A stretch of DNA of 64,000 bases from NCBI GenBank assembly GCA_022711465.1, contig JAKLEZ010000006.1, positions 124,001 to 188,000 on the forward strand. The letters run 5' to 3'. This DNA is from Planctomycetota bacterium. GTDB lineage: Bacteria; Planctomycetota; Phycisphaerae; UBA1845; PWPN01. The position numbers and the translations under genes are program-made. The notes beneath the pieces are model-generated. The model saw only the letters and a program-made list of their open reading frames with translations. It did no database searches and was not told the DNA's origin. Below are positions 1 to 8,096 of this stretch, one piece after another (within the stretch, counting starts at the first letter, position 1; each line of letters begins with the position of its first letter).

Positions 1-786
1 CCGGTGCACCACCACCCCGGTCATGTCTTTGTCGAGCTTGAGGTAGTCGCGCAGGGCAGGATTCTCCACCGTGGCGCTGTTGATGTCCAGGACCGGGAAA
101 CCGTCGTACTTGCCGTCAGCCTGGCAGTCGGCGAGGAAGTGACGGATGACCTCGACCGGAATGATGTAGCCGATATTCTGCCCTTCAGGGAACCTGCTGA
201 ACACGACTCCGATGATGTTGCCGTCGACAATGCCCGGGCCGCCGCTGTTGCCCGGGTTGATCGCCGCGTCCACCTGGATGCGCAGCAGCGCCGCATAGGA
301 GTAGTACTGGGCGCACTCGATGCGCGAGATCACCCCTTCGGTGACCGAAAGGGTATCGCCGCCCGTGGGGTAGCCGAGCACGTTGACCTTGGTCTTCGGG
401 GTCGGCAGCTTGTCGGCCATCGGTAGAGGCTTCAGCTTCTCCATGGCGTCGGCCGCATCAAGCTTGAGCGTGGCCAGATCGCACTCCACGGAGATGAACT
501 CCACGGTCGCATCGAGCTTGTCCGAGCTCTCGTGGGGTTGCACGTAGATCTGCTGGGCGTAGCTGACCACGTGGGCGTTGGTCAGAATCCGGCCCCCCTC
601 GATGACCACGCCGGAGCCGGTGACCTCCGACGCCGGGGTGATTTCCCACGGGCGGAGCATGTTCGGCGGAGACTGCGAAGCGAAAATCTTGACCACCGAC
701 TGCCGGGGCTCGTCAGCCCCCAGCGAAACACCCTGCCCGATACAGACCCAGGCCGCCACCATACCGCCAATCAGCCATCGCTTCAT
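1..786 (-). CDS. Trypsin-like (HtrA/DegP-type) serine protease, 3' end beyond window
   Basis: The minus-strand frame from the ATG at 786 stays open to the window edge (262 residues visible). An N-terminal hydrophobic segment (residues 4-23) looks like a signal peptide, so the protein should be exported. The chymotrypsin-fold triad is readable: His72 in TNAHVV, Asp103 in CDLATLKL, Ser181 in GNSGGP. About 50 residues follow the protease core and the visible part ends at TGVVVHR, typical of the junction to a PDZ domain, so an HtrA-like protease-PDZ layout is likely but the C-terminus cannot be seen. Expected role is periplasmic protein quality control or regulated proteolysis. It is transcribed away from the flavinyltransferase gene that starts at 918. 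Confidence 0.9.
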   Translation of the reverse strand, partial: MKRWLIGGMVAAWVCIGQGVSLGADEPRQSVVKIFASQSPPNMLRPWEITPASEVTGSGVVIEGGRILTNAHVVSYAQQIYVQPHESSDKLDATVEFISVECDLATLKLDAADAMEKLKPLPMADKLPTPKTKVNVLGYPTGGDTLSVTEGVISRIECAQYYSYAALLRIQVDAAINPGNSGGPGIVDGNIIGVVFSRFPEGQNIGYIIPVEVIRHFLADCQADGKYDGFPVLDINSATVENPALRDYLKLDKDMTGVVVHR

Positions 787-917
787 GAGGATTCCCTTAT
801 TCTGGCCTCCGTCTCGGACGGCCGCCGGTTACGGATTGTCTCCCCGGTGATCTTCGCCGTACCGCCGGGAAAGGTCAAATTTGCAGCCCATCAGCCGCTT
901 GGGGATAATGGCCGTCT

Positions 918-2018
918 GTGAGTGCGGACAACGGCTGGTCACGGCGGAACTTCCTGTCGGCCCGGGGGCTCGGCGCGGCCTTGGGCGGCGCGGCCGGCAG
1001 CCTTATCCCAGATCCGCCAAGAGCCCTCACCCGCCAAGAGCAGAACCTCAGCACCCTGGCTTTCGCCCGACGCGCGATGGGCTGCGAGTTCGGCATCCGA
1101 ATCCCCTACTACTACCCCAACGCCATGGCCGCCGCCGACGTCGCCCTGTCCGAAATCGAGCAACTGGAAGAGCTTCTCACCGTCTACTCCGACACCAGCG
1201 AAATGAGCCACGTCAACCGGAACGCCTTCCCCGGCCCGGTACGCGTGGACAACCGGCTGTTCGAGGTGGTCCGGCGGTCGGCCGAGCTCCACGCCCAAAC
1301 CGACGGCGCGTTCGACATCGCCGCCGGGGCCCTGGTCAAGACCTGGGGCTTCCTCCGCGGCCCCAGACGCGTGCCCGGCGAGGGGGAACGACAGGCCGCC
1401 TTGGCCCGCAGCGGAATGCGGCATGTGGAACTGAATTCGGACAACCTGACCCTACGGTTCCGTGTACAAGGAGTTGAGATCAACCTGGGGAGCGTGGGCA
1501 AGGGCTACGCGATCGACCGGGCGATTCAACGGCTGCGGGACGATTTCCGGATACAGTGCGCCCTCATGATCGGCGGACAGAGCAGTATCTACGGCGCGGG
1601 CTCCCCATCCGGCGACGGGCGAGGGTGGCTGGTCAGTATCCAGAACCCCTTTAATTCGAGCCAACCGGCCGCGACCTTGCGGCTGAAGGACCAGGCCCTG
1701 GGAACGTCGGGGACGGCCAATCAGTTTTTCGAAGAGCACGGGCGACGTTACGGCCATCTGCTCGATCCGCGAACCGGATTCCCCGCCGACCTGCTGGCGA
1801 GCGCATCCGCCGTGGCCCCCGACGCGGCAACCGCCGATGCCCTGGCAACGGCGTTCTTCGTGATGGGACTCGACAAAACGAAGGCTTTCTGTCAGAATCA
1901 CCCGGAGATCGGGGCTCTGCTGGTCATCAAACCACAGGACCCGGCCTGGAAGGCCGCCGTGCCGCAGGTGGTCACTTTCAACGTGCCCACGGAGGATCTT
2001 ACCGTCGGGCAAAGCTGA
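918..2018 (+). CDS. apbE: FAD:protein FMN transferase (ApbE family)
   Basis: The 366-residue product attaches FMN covalently to Ser/Thr of target flavoproteins outside the cytoplasm. The N-terminus has a twin-arginine-like SRRNFL followed by an Ala/Gly-rich hydrophobic stretch, suggesting Tat export. Family features include MGCEFGIRI, the DGAFDIAAG block, INLGSVGKGYAID, GTSGTANQF, the H-x-x-DPRTG motif and the C-terminal ATADALATAFFVMG block. The usual GG-N/D block reads MIGGQSSIYG, a mild deviation. Start is a GTG at 918; no internal ATG preserves the export signal. No obvious flavinylation substrate gene lies nearby; the DoxX gene starts 56 bp downstream. Confidence 0.9.
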   Translation: MSADNGWSRRNFLSARGLGAALGGAAGSLIPDPPRALTRQEQNLSTLAFARRAMGCEFGIRIPYYYPNAMAAADVALSEIEQLEELLTVYSDTSEMSHVNRNAFPGPVRVDNRLFEVVRRSAELHAQTDGAFDIAAGALVKTWGFLRGPRRVPGEGERQAALARSGMRHVELNSDNLTLRFRVQGVEINLGSVGKGYAIDRAIQRLRDDFRIQCALMIGGQSSIYGAGSPSGDGRGWLVSIQNPFNSSQPAATLRLKDQALGTSGTANQFFEEHGRRYGHLLDPRTGFPADLLASASAVAPDAATADALATAFFVMGLDKTKAFCQNHPEIGALLVIKPQDPAWKAAVPQVVTFNVPTEDLTVGQS

Positions 2019-2020
2019 GG

Positions 2021-2037
2021 GTGACCGTTTTTGTCAC
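2021..2037 (+). terminator. Short hairpin after apbE
   Basis: Three bases after the apbE stop, GTGAC (2021-2025) can pair with GTCAC (2033-2037) around a T-rich loop. The stem is only about 5 bp and no T tract follows, so it may be weak or not functional. Confidence 0.25.
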
Positions 2038-2074
2038 TGGACTCATGAACAACGCGAGGTCATAGCAGATCATC

Positions 2075-3115
2075 ATGGCGGACACACCTGTTCTGGCATC
2101 GAATCAACCGTCCGTTCGCACGGTCACCGGCTGGACCATCCTCTTCCTGGTCCTGCTCCGAATCGTCATCGGCTGGCACTTCGCCTACGAAGGAGCCTGG
2201 AAGCTGGTACAGGATGACTGGCGGGCAACCGGTTACCTGACCCAGTCGATCGGGCCGCTGCGGCCGGTGTTCCTCAAGTTCGTCGAAGACCCCGACGGAC
2301 TCGAGCGGCTGACCGAGGCATCGGTCAACCAGCGGATCGATGAGCGGTTCGCCATCCTCGACAAGTTCTACGGCCTGGACGACAACCAGCGGGCCGAGTG
2401 CAAGAAGTATGCCCAACGCAAGAAGACCGGCGACCCCGGGGAAGAAGGCAAGCCGTTCGACCCGGTGAACGTCAAGACCGTCTTCGCCGATCCCGACTTC
2501 CAGGCGGACTTGACCAACTACAAGGACTTCCTGCTGGAGGTCGGCGCACAGGAGAAGGCCCAGTACCAGTATGACAAGTACTTGCAGAAGGTGGAAACCA
2601 AGCCAAACGCCGAACCCCAACCTCGAACCGACTACAACAAAGAGCGGCTGATGTTCAACTACGGCAAGAAGGCCGCCGCTCGCCAGGCCCTGCTGGCCCG
2701 GGCCGAGGCCCCGCTCAAGGCCATGGAAGCCAACACCCTCTCCAAGCTCAGACCCGAACAGATGGCCAAGGGCGCACCCCCCAGGGAAAAAAGCCAGAGC
2801 CGGTTCAGCGATTGGGCCAACATGCTCGCCCTGACCGCCATAGGCGTATGCCTGATGATCGGGCTGTTCACCCGGCTGGCAGCCCTGGGCGCGATCGGCC
2901 TGCTGATCATGTACTACTTCTGCATGCCGCCGTGGCCGGGCCTGCCGGAAAGCCCGGCGACCGAGGGCCACTACTACATCGTCAACAAGAACCTTGTCGA
3001 GGCCGCCGCCTTGCTGGTCATCGCTGCCAGCGGGGCCGGCCGGTGGGCGGGACTCGATGCCTTCATCAGCGCGTTCTTCCGCAAGTCGAGGACAGGGAAA
3101 AACCCGGCAGCCTAA
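2075..3115 (+). CDS. DoxX-like membrane protein with large soluble insert
   Basis: The protein has 346 residues. A first membrane helix lies at about residues 17-36 and includes the DoxX-like stretch LRIVIGWHFAYEGAWK. About 200 charged, hydrophilic residues follow, and the remaining helices are near 248-285 and 305-325 (TRLAALGAIGLLIMYYF, then VEAAALLVIAA). Ordinary DoxX proteins are about 130-160 residues, so the middle is an insertion, presumably on one face of the membrane. DoxX proteins are linked to quinone or thiol redox processes, but the role of this subtype is unknown. It precedes the Gfo/Idh/MocA gene by 74 bp on the same strand, which suggests co-transcription and perhaps delivery of electrons to or from an exported oxidoreductase. 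Confidence 0.8.
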   Translation: MADTPVLASNQPSVRTVTGWTILFLVLLRIVIGWHFAYEGAWKLVQDDWRATGYLTQSIGPLRPVFLKFVEDPDGLERLTEASVNQRIDERFAILDKFYGLDDNQRAECKKYAQRKKTGDPGEEGKPFDPVNVKTVFADPDFQADLTNYKDFLLEVGAQEKAQYQYDKYLQKVETKPNAEPQPRTDYNKERLMFNYGKKAAARQALLARAEAPLKAMEANTLSKLRPEQMAKGAPPREKSQSRFSDWANMLALTAIGVCLMIGLFTRLAALGAIGLLIMYYFCMPPWPGLPESPATEGHYYIVNKNLVEAAALLVIAASGAGRWAGLDAFISAFFRKSRTGKNPAA

Positions 3116-3189
3116 GTGTCAATGACGTAACCGACCAACCAAGGGACGAACCTGTAGAGCCTGAAAGTATAGAGAGAAGGGACGAATCC

Positions 3190-4671
3190 ATGGTACTGAA
3201 CAGCAAGCAGCGCCAGATCGGCAAGGACAACTTCAACGACGCCGTCCAGGTGACCCGGCGCCAGTTCCTGGCCACCGCGGGCCTCGTGCCGACGGCCGCG
3301 GCCATGTACTTCGGCTACAAACACCTGGAGGGCAACCCGGTCAAGGCCGGTATCATCGGCACCGGCGACCAGGGCAACTACGCCCACCTGTCGCAGAGCA
3401 ACCCGGAGTTCATCCGGTTCATCGCCTTCTCCGACATCCGCCCGTCGAGCGTGAAACGAACCTGGAAAACGCTGCAGGATATGTACGGCAAGGAGGCGAA
3501 CCAGGTCAAGTTCTACGAGAAGTACCAGGAACTGCTGGATAATCCCGACATCGAGCTCGTCGTCATCGCCCTGCCTCTCCACTTGCACGCCCCCGTCACC
3601 ATCGAGGCCCTCAAAAAGGGCAAACACGTCCTCTGCGAGAAACTCATGGCCAAAACCGTCGACGAATGCAAGAAAATGGTCCAGGCCGCCGATGACAACA
3701 AGCGGCTCCTGGCCATCGGCCACCAGCGGCATTACAGCTACCTCTACGCCAACGCCCTCTCGATCATCCAGCAGGGCATCCTCGGCGACATCAAGCACAT
3801 CCGCGCCTTGTGGCACCGCAATCAGACCGGCGGCGGGGCCCCGGACGGCACCACCGGCAAGTACGACAGCTGGTCGCTGGCCCGCCAGGTGGCCGAGGAA
3901 GACAAGAGCATCGCCCCGGAGATCCTCAAGGAGTCCGGCTACGAGAACCTCGAACACCTGCTCCGCTGGCGAATCAACGAGAAGACCGGCGGCGGCCTGA
4001 TGGTCGAACTCGGCAGCCACCAGCTCGACGCGGCCAGCATCTTCCTCGACAAGGAACACCCCAAGAGCGTCCAGGGCGTCGGCGTGAACGCGTACTTCAA
4101 GGACGGCCGCCAGGTGTATGACCATGTCTATCTGATCTACGAATTCCCCAAGGATGTCGTGCTGACCTACTCGTCCATCGGCACCAACACGCTCGACGGC
4201 TACGGCGAGACCGTCCTGGGCCCCAAGGGAACCCTGATCATCGACCAGGAGCGCGACGCCTACCTGTTCAAGGAGCCGGGTCTGAAAGACGACCGCCTGA
4301 CCGGCGAAGCCATCGAGAAGATGGTCACCAATGCCGAGAAGGATACACGCATGACCTGGGCCGAGAACCGCATGAGCCGGCCGGCCGCCGAGTCGACCTC
4401 AACCGCCGCCTGGGGTAGCGGCATCGGCGCCGCCGATACCCTGACCAGCCGCGGCTACCGCGAGCAGCAGGAACACCTCTGCTGGATCATTCGCAACGGC
4501 GGAGTCGACTGTGAGCAGAAGCCGCGGTGCAACGGCCGGGTGGCCATGGGCGACGCCGTGGTGACCCTGGCCTCCAACATCGCGATGAAGCTGGGCAAAC
4601 GCGTCGAGTTCAAAAAAGAGTGGTTCGACGTCGCGTCCAACGCAACACCGGAAGCGGATCTGCTGAAGTAG
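3190..4671 (+). CDS. Tat-exported Gfo/Idh/MocA family oxidoreductase
   Basis: The 493-residue product starts at the ATG at 3190, behind a good ribosome site (GAGAGAAGGG). The N-terminus carries the twin-arginine motif TRRQFL (Arg23-Arg24) and a short hydrophobic stretch, so it is likely exported folded. The Rossmann dinucleotide site is GIIGTGDQGN (54-63), followed by the family EK motif in CEKLMAKT. The C-terminal half is the Gfo/Idh/MocA alpha/beta domain, with GGGLMVELGSHQLDA as the substrate-side block. Such enzymes carry out NAD(P)-dependent oxidation or reduction at sugar hydroxyls; the substrate cannot be inferred. It follows the DoxX gene and is closed by a clear terminator. Confidence 0.93.
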   Translation: MVLNSKQRQIGKDNFNDAVQVTRRQFLATAGLVPTAAAMYFGYKHLEGNPVKAGIIGTGDQGNYAHLSQSNPEFIRFIAFSDIRPSSVKRTWKTLQDMYGKEANQVKFYEKYQELLDNPDIELVVIALPLHLHAPVTIEALKKGKHVLCEKLMAKTVDECKKMVQAADDNKRLLAIGHQRHYSYLYANALSIIQQGILGDIKHIRALWHRNQTGGGAPDGTTGKYDSWSLARQVAEEDKSIAPEILKESGYENLEHLLRWRINEKTGGGLMVELGSHQLDAASIFLDKEHPKSVQGVGVNAYFKDGRQVYDHVYLIYEFPKDVVLTYSSIGTNTLDGYGETVLGPKGTLIIDQERDAYLFKEPGLKDDRLTGEAIEKMVTNAEKDTRMTWAENRMSRPAAESTSTAAWGSGIGAADTLTSRGYREQQEHLCWIIRNGGVDCEQKPRCNGRVAMGDAVVTLASNIAMKLGKRVEFKKEWFDVASNATPEADLLK

Positions 4672-4705
4672 CAGTCAGCAGTTGGCGTTCAGCGGTCAGC
4701 TGTCG
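4672..4705. repeat. Intergenic GCTGTC/TCAGC-rich repeat fragment
   Basis: Just after the Gfo/Idh/MocA stop lies a low-information stretch built of TCAGCAGTTGGCG / TCAGCGGTCAGCTGTC units. Similar GCTGTCAGTC...GCTGTCAGCC units occur at about 63610-63637. This may be a decayed dispersed intergenic repeat; two places are too few to define a family. Confidence 0.35.
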
Positions 4706-4726
4706 GCCATGGACAGAGCGAATCTC

Positions 4727-4764
4727 AGCCGCTTGCGGGGCGACCTGCAAGCGGCTGTGTTTTT
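4727..4764 (+). terminator. Rho-independent terminator after Gfo/Idh/MocA gene
   Basis: AGCCGCTTGC (4727-4736) pairs perfectly with GCAAGCGGCT (4747-4756) around a 10-nt loop, and GTGTTTTT follows. It lies 56 bp past the stop at 4671 and should end the apbE/DoxX/oxidoreductase transcription. It is the best intrinsic terminator in the window. Confidence 0.85.
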
Positions 4765-4812
4765 CAGGCCGGCCGGCAACAACCACGCCGCCTCACTTCT
4801 TGCCTGTCATTT

Positions 4813-4823
4813 CCCCCCCCCCC
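4813..4823. repeat. C11 homopolymer tract
   Basis: Eleven consecutive C residues lie immediately upstream of the likely -35 element of the SDR gene and 46 bp before its ATG. Tracts of this length are prone to slippage in vivo and to length errors in sequencing. Confidence 0.9.
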
Positions 4824-4824
4824 G

Positions 4825-4853
4825 TTGCGTCGGGCGACGACCGGATTTATTCT
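4825..4853 (+). promoter_or_regulatory. Possible sigma70-type promoter of the SDR gene
   Basis: TTGCGT (4825-4830) and TATTCT (4848-4853) are separated by 17 bp, and the ATG follows 16 bp after the -10 element with GGAGG between. Both hexamers are imperfect. The -35 element abuts the C11 tract. Confidence 0.4.
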
Positions 4854-4869
4854 GCGGCGGAGGTGACCC

Positions 4870-5688
4870 ATGAACAACCTGTTCGACTTGAGCGGCAAGA
4901 GCGTGGCCATGACCGGGGGCGGGGGCGTGCTGTGCGGCGGGCTGGCCGAGTGCCTGGCCGAACGCGGAATGCACATCGCGGTCATGGACCTGAAGGTCGA
5001 GGCGGCCGAGGCGGTGGTCGCGTCGATTGCCAAGAAGGGCGGCAAGGCCATCGCCGTGGCCGCCAACGTGCTCGATCGCAAAAGTATGGAGCAGGCCCTG
5101 GCGGCGTGCCTCGAGGCCTTCGGACAGGTGGACGTGCTCATCAATGGGGCCGGCGGCAACCATCCCATGGCCACGACCGGACCGGACAAGAAGTTTTTCG
5201 ATCTGCCCATCGATGCCTTCGAGAAGGTCATGGACCTGAACATCATCGGAACTGTGCTGCCCTCCATGGTCTTCGGCAAGACCATGGCCGAACGCGGCGA
5301 GGGGACCATCCTCAACATCGCGAGCATGAACGCCTTCAAGCCGCTCACCCGCATCGCGGCGTACTCGGCGGCCAAGAGCGGAGTCAAAAACTTCACCGAA
5401 TGGCTGGCCGTGCACATGGCCCAGGAATACTCACCGAAGATCCGGGTCAATGGCATCGCCCCGGGCTTCATGCTCACCCATCAGAATCGCTTCCTGCTCA
5501 CCGACGAGAAGACCGGCGAACTCACCCCCCGCGGCCAGTCGATCATCGCTCACACCCCGATGAGGCGATTCGGCGAGGCCGCCGACCTGACCGGAACCGT
5601 CATCTGGCTGCTCTCCGACGCGTCCAAGTTCGTCACCGGCATCACCGTCCCCGTCGACGGCGGCTTCAACGCGTTCGCCGGAGTATGA
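4870..5688 (+). CDS. SDR-family dehydrogenase, possibly D-mannonate (fructuronate) oxidoreductase
   Basis: The product has 272 residues and starts at an ATG behind GGAGG. It is a classical short-chain dehydrogenase: the nucleotide-binding glycine motif is TGGGGVLCGG (about 16-25), NGAGG replaces NNAG, and the catalytic Ser, Tyr and Lys lie in IASMNAF and YSAAKSG. PGF and DGGF complete the fold. The extended loop after NGAGG and the overall arrangement resemble enzymes annotated as D-mannonate oxidoreductase, which interconvert fructuronate and mannonate, but other sugar acids or alcohols are possible. It has its own upstream region, separated from the previous operon by a terminator, and faces the FG-GAP gene. 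Confidence 0.88.
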   Translation: MNNLFDLSGKSVAMTGGGGVLCGGLAECLAERGMHIAVMDLKVEAAEAVVASIAKKGGKAIAVAANVLDRKSMEQALAACLEAFGQVDVLINGAGGNHPMATTGPDKKFFDLPIDAFEKVMDLNIIGTVLPSMVFGKTMAERGEGTILNIASMNAFKPLTRIAAYSAAKSGVKNFTEWLAVHMAQEYSPKIRVNGIAPGFMLTHQNRFLLTDEKTGELTPRGQSIIAHTPMRRFGEAADLTGTVIWLLSDASKFVTGITVPVDGGFNAFAGV

Positions 5689-5689
5689 G

Positions 5690-5781
5690 GAGAGTCGAGA
5701 ATGGAGAGTTGAGATTGGAGGAAGCTGGCGCATGCGCCGCCATCGCACCACATGGGCGAGCCTGCTCCATTCTCAGCTCTC
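5690..5781. repeat. Inverted repeat with central palindrome between convergent genes
   Basis: The left arm (5690-5706, GAGAGTCGAGAATGGAG) matches the reverse complement of the right arm (5765-5781) at 15 of 17 positions. Between them lies the perfect 12-bp palindrome GGCGCATGCGCC (5727-5738). The right arm overlaps the stop codon of the FG-GAP gene. The 12-mer CGAGAATGGAGA (5696-5707) recurs inverted at 43609-43620, so this looks like one member of a dispersed REP-like family; it may also act as a two-way transcription stop. Confidence 0.6.
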
Positions 5782-6931
5782 AGTTCTTCCTCAGCAGGTT
5801 CTCGAAAAGGTACAGCCCGCTCTTGCCCGGGGCGACAAAATCCAGATCACCGTCACCGTCGATATCGATCACCTGGTTCTGGATGCCAAATGCGGCCGGG
5901 CCTTTCTCGCTCACCGTGTGCCGCATCCACTGCCCCTTGGCTGCGTCGAACTGGTAGTAATAGATGCACCGAGGATCGTTCCCTCCGGGATCGTGCCCGT
6001 TGTGGGCCCGGTAGCGCTTGCCGGTGAGCAGTTCGGCCTTCCCGCAGTTGTCCAAGTCCACCATGAGCATGAAATGCGGCTGCGACCAGGACTTGTCGAT
6101 CTCGTGGCGGGTCCAGGTCCGTTTGCCGGCCCCGCCCTTCCCCTGCTCGACCCAGAACAGGCCGTAATCGTGGCCCAGACCATAGATCAGGTCGGCGTCG
6201 CCGTCGCCCTCCACGTCGTGGACCAGAATGGGAATACTGGTTACGCCGAAATCGAACTCCTGACGCCATTCCCACGGGCCGTCCGCCTTGGCCGGCTGCT
6301 CAACCCAGCCGCGCGGGGCAACGATGTCGATCCGGCCGTCGCCGTTGACGTCACCCGCACCGATGCCGTGGCCGGCCGCCTCCTTGGGCAGGACGTGCTT
6401 GATCCACTTGACACCGAGCTTGGCGGACGGGTCCTTCTTGTACTCGTACCAGGCCGCATCGGTCACGCAGTTGGGCAGGTAGTCGAGCTGCTTGTCGCCG
6501 TTGATGTCCACCGCCAGCGCGGTCTCGATGTTGCCCAACTCGTCGACGATGTGAACGTCCCACGGCCCGCCGGCCTTGCCCGGGTTCCGCACCCAGAAGA
6601 TGGCCTTGTTGTGCCAGGCGGCGTTGACAATGTCGGTCCAGCCGTCGCCGTCTACGTCGGCCGGCAGGTTGGCGAAGTCCACGAAGTACTCGTCCAGCTC
6701 CTTCAACTCGCGGACGAAAACCTTCTCCCACCTGGGGGCCTTGTACCAGAACCCGCCGCAGAAGATGTCCAGCTGGCCGTCCTTGTCCACGTCCAGCACG
6801 CCTGCCGCCTCGAACTTCGACTCGGCATTGATGGTGTGCATCTTGAACTTGACCTCACCCGCCGGAGCGGCCAGGGCAATGTGGCCAGCCAGAAGGATCA
6901 TGACGGAACAGGCGACGTGTTTTCTACGCAT
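5780..6931 (-). CDS. Exported FG-GAP/VCBS-repeat beta-propeller protein
   Basis: The product has 383 residues. The chosen ATG at 6931 follows GGAGAG and opens directly into a signal peptide ending near LAAPAG; the 48 in-frame residues further upstream overlap the MBL gene and are unlikely to be translated. At least six Asp-rich repeats of the type D-x-D/N-G-D-G are visible (DVDKDGQ, DVDGDGW, DINGDKQ, DVNGDGR, DVEGDGD, DIDGDGD), as in calcium-binding FG-GAP blades of integrin-like propellers. Each blade also has a W-x-[KR]-NP-G or WYEY-type core. These secreted propellers are common in planctomycetes; ligand and role are unknown. It sits 55 bp downstream of the MBL gene. Confidence 0.88.
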   Translation of the reverse strand: MRRKHVACSVMILLAGHIALAAPAGEVKFKMHTINAESKFEAAGVLDVDKDGQLDIFCGGFWYKAPRWEKVFVRELKELDEYFVDFANLPADVDGDGWTDIVNAAWHNKAIFWVRNPGKAGGPWDVHIVDELGNIETALAVDINGDKQLDYLPNCVTDAAWYEYKKDPSAKLGVKWIKHVLPKEAAGHGIGAGDVNGDGRIDIVAPRGWVEQPAKADGPWEWRQEFDFGVTSIPILVHDVEGDGDADLIYGLGHDYGLFWVEQGKGGAGKRTWTRHEIDKSWSQPHFMLMVDLDNCGKAELLTGKRYRAHNGHDPGGNDPRCIYYYQFDAAKGQWMRHTVSEKGPAAFGIQNQVIDIDGDGDLDFVAPGKSGLYLFENLLRKN

Positions 6932-6986
6932 CGGAATAGGCTCTCCACCTGCCGGCACAAGGCCGGGGTCCTGTGAGCGATCGGCA

Positions 6987-7868
6987 TCAATCCAGGATTG
7001 TATAGCGCTGCTGAGGCACCGCAAACCCGGCAAACTCCTCGCGGACCGAGTCGAACGGGCCGGTGTCCCAGTCATCCGTGAAATGATAAAGATGCGTCTT
7101 GCGGCGAACGGCCTCCGGCAGTGTCCTCAGTTCGCTGAGCAGGGTGTGGACCGGGGCCGGTTCGCCAACCAGCTGGACCTCATGAAAGCAGATCCGGGCC
7201 CGCTCCATCATCCGGGCGTAAGCCGGGTAGTCATACCGGGTGTCGCCGGAGTAGAACGCCGACTCACCGGTCTGCACGTCCTCGATGAACAACCCGAACG
7301 AGGGCCAGTCGAACTTGTGCTGAACCTGAATGTGGTCGGTCGGGAACAGCGTGAAGCGGTAGCGCTTCAGCATGCTGAAACCGTCCTTGCCGGCCTCCTG
7401 ATGGTTGAGCGCCAGGATGAAGAAATAGTCCTGCAGGAGCGCATACCGGCCGGCCATCACGCTCAGCCCACCCTTGAGCGAGTGATCCCATAAATTCATG
7501 AGGATGCTGAGCGAACTGATGATCTGCGGCTTGAACGCCTTGTCGCGCGCGGGATCGCGGTAGACGTAGGCGTTCATCAGGGCCATCTCCTCCAGGCCGC
7601 CAATGTGGTCGGCGTGCTGGTGGGTCACGAAGACCTTGTGGATGGCCGGATAGTTGATGATCCCGTTGTGTTCGAGGTAGGTGAAACCCGGCTTCTGCAT
7701 GAGCTGATACAGCGCCAACGGGCCGGTACTTCCGAAATCGACCAGGAGGGTGTCGTCAGGCCCTGACTGGGTGCCGGGGCCGTGGTGCCAGGCTTCGATC
7801 AGCAGATTCGAATTGTAGTTCCGCTTGGCGAAGGCCGAACCCACGCCCAGAAAGGTCAACGTCAGCAT
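6987..7868 (-). CDS. MBL-fold metal-dependent hydrolase (RNase Z-like)
   Basis: The 293-residue cytoplasmic protein opens with the family strand MLTLTFLGVGSAF. The zinc motif is THQHADHIGG (H-x-H-x-D-H), with further ligands in YSGDTRYD and, at the C-terminus, LYHFTDDWD. The long region between the HxHxDH motif and the SGDT strand and the late Asp/His give an overall likeness to the RNase Z/ElaC branch, but the flexible-arm signature is not clear, so tRNA 3' processing is only one option. It is probably the first gene of a two-gene unit with the FG-GAP gene. Confidence 0.85.
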   Translation of the reverse strand: MLTLTFLGVGSAFAKRNYNSNLLIEAWHHGPGTQSGPDDTLLVDFGSTGPLALYQLMQKPGFTYLEHNGIINYPAIHKVFVTHQHADHIGGLEEMALMNAYVYRDPARDKAFKPQIISSLSILMNLWDHSLKGGLSVMAGRYALLQDYFFILALNHQEAGKDGFSMLKRYRFTLFPTDHIQVQHKFDWPSFGLFIEDVQTGESAFYSGDTRYDYPAYARMMERARICFHEVQLVGEPAPVHTLLSELRTLPEAVRRKTHLYHFTDDWDTGPFDSVREEFAGFAVPQQRYTILD

Positions 7869-8096
7869 GGCCGTTACCTACCCATGATAGAGCAGCCATC
7901 CAGAGAGCCATGATAGGCCACCCGGCGATCTTGACCAAACCTCGCACGACGGGATGGACCGAAGGACCTCGATCGGCCAGCCGCCAGGGGGGTTATGATA
8001 AGGCGAGCCCCCCGGCCTGCCAACCATCGAGGTCCACCTCACGGGCGGACAGGGCGGCGGGCACATCCGAAGAATCGCGACCATTCGGCCGCAGGC

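Noticed and set aside
5732..6976. 414-codon plus-strand open frame
   Set aside because: Antisense to the FG-GAP gene, which shows repeated calcium-binding motifs and a signal peptide.
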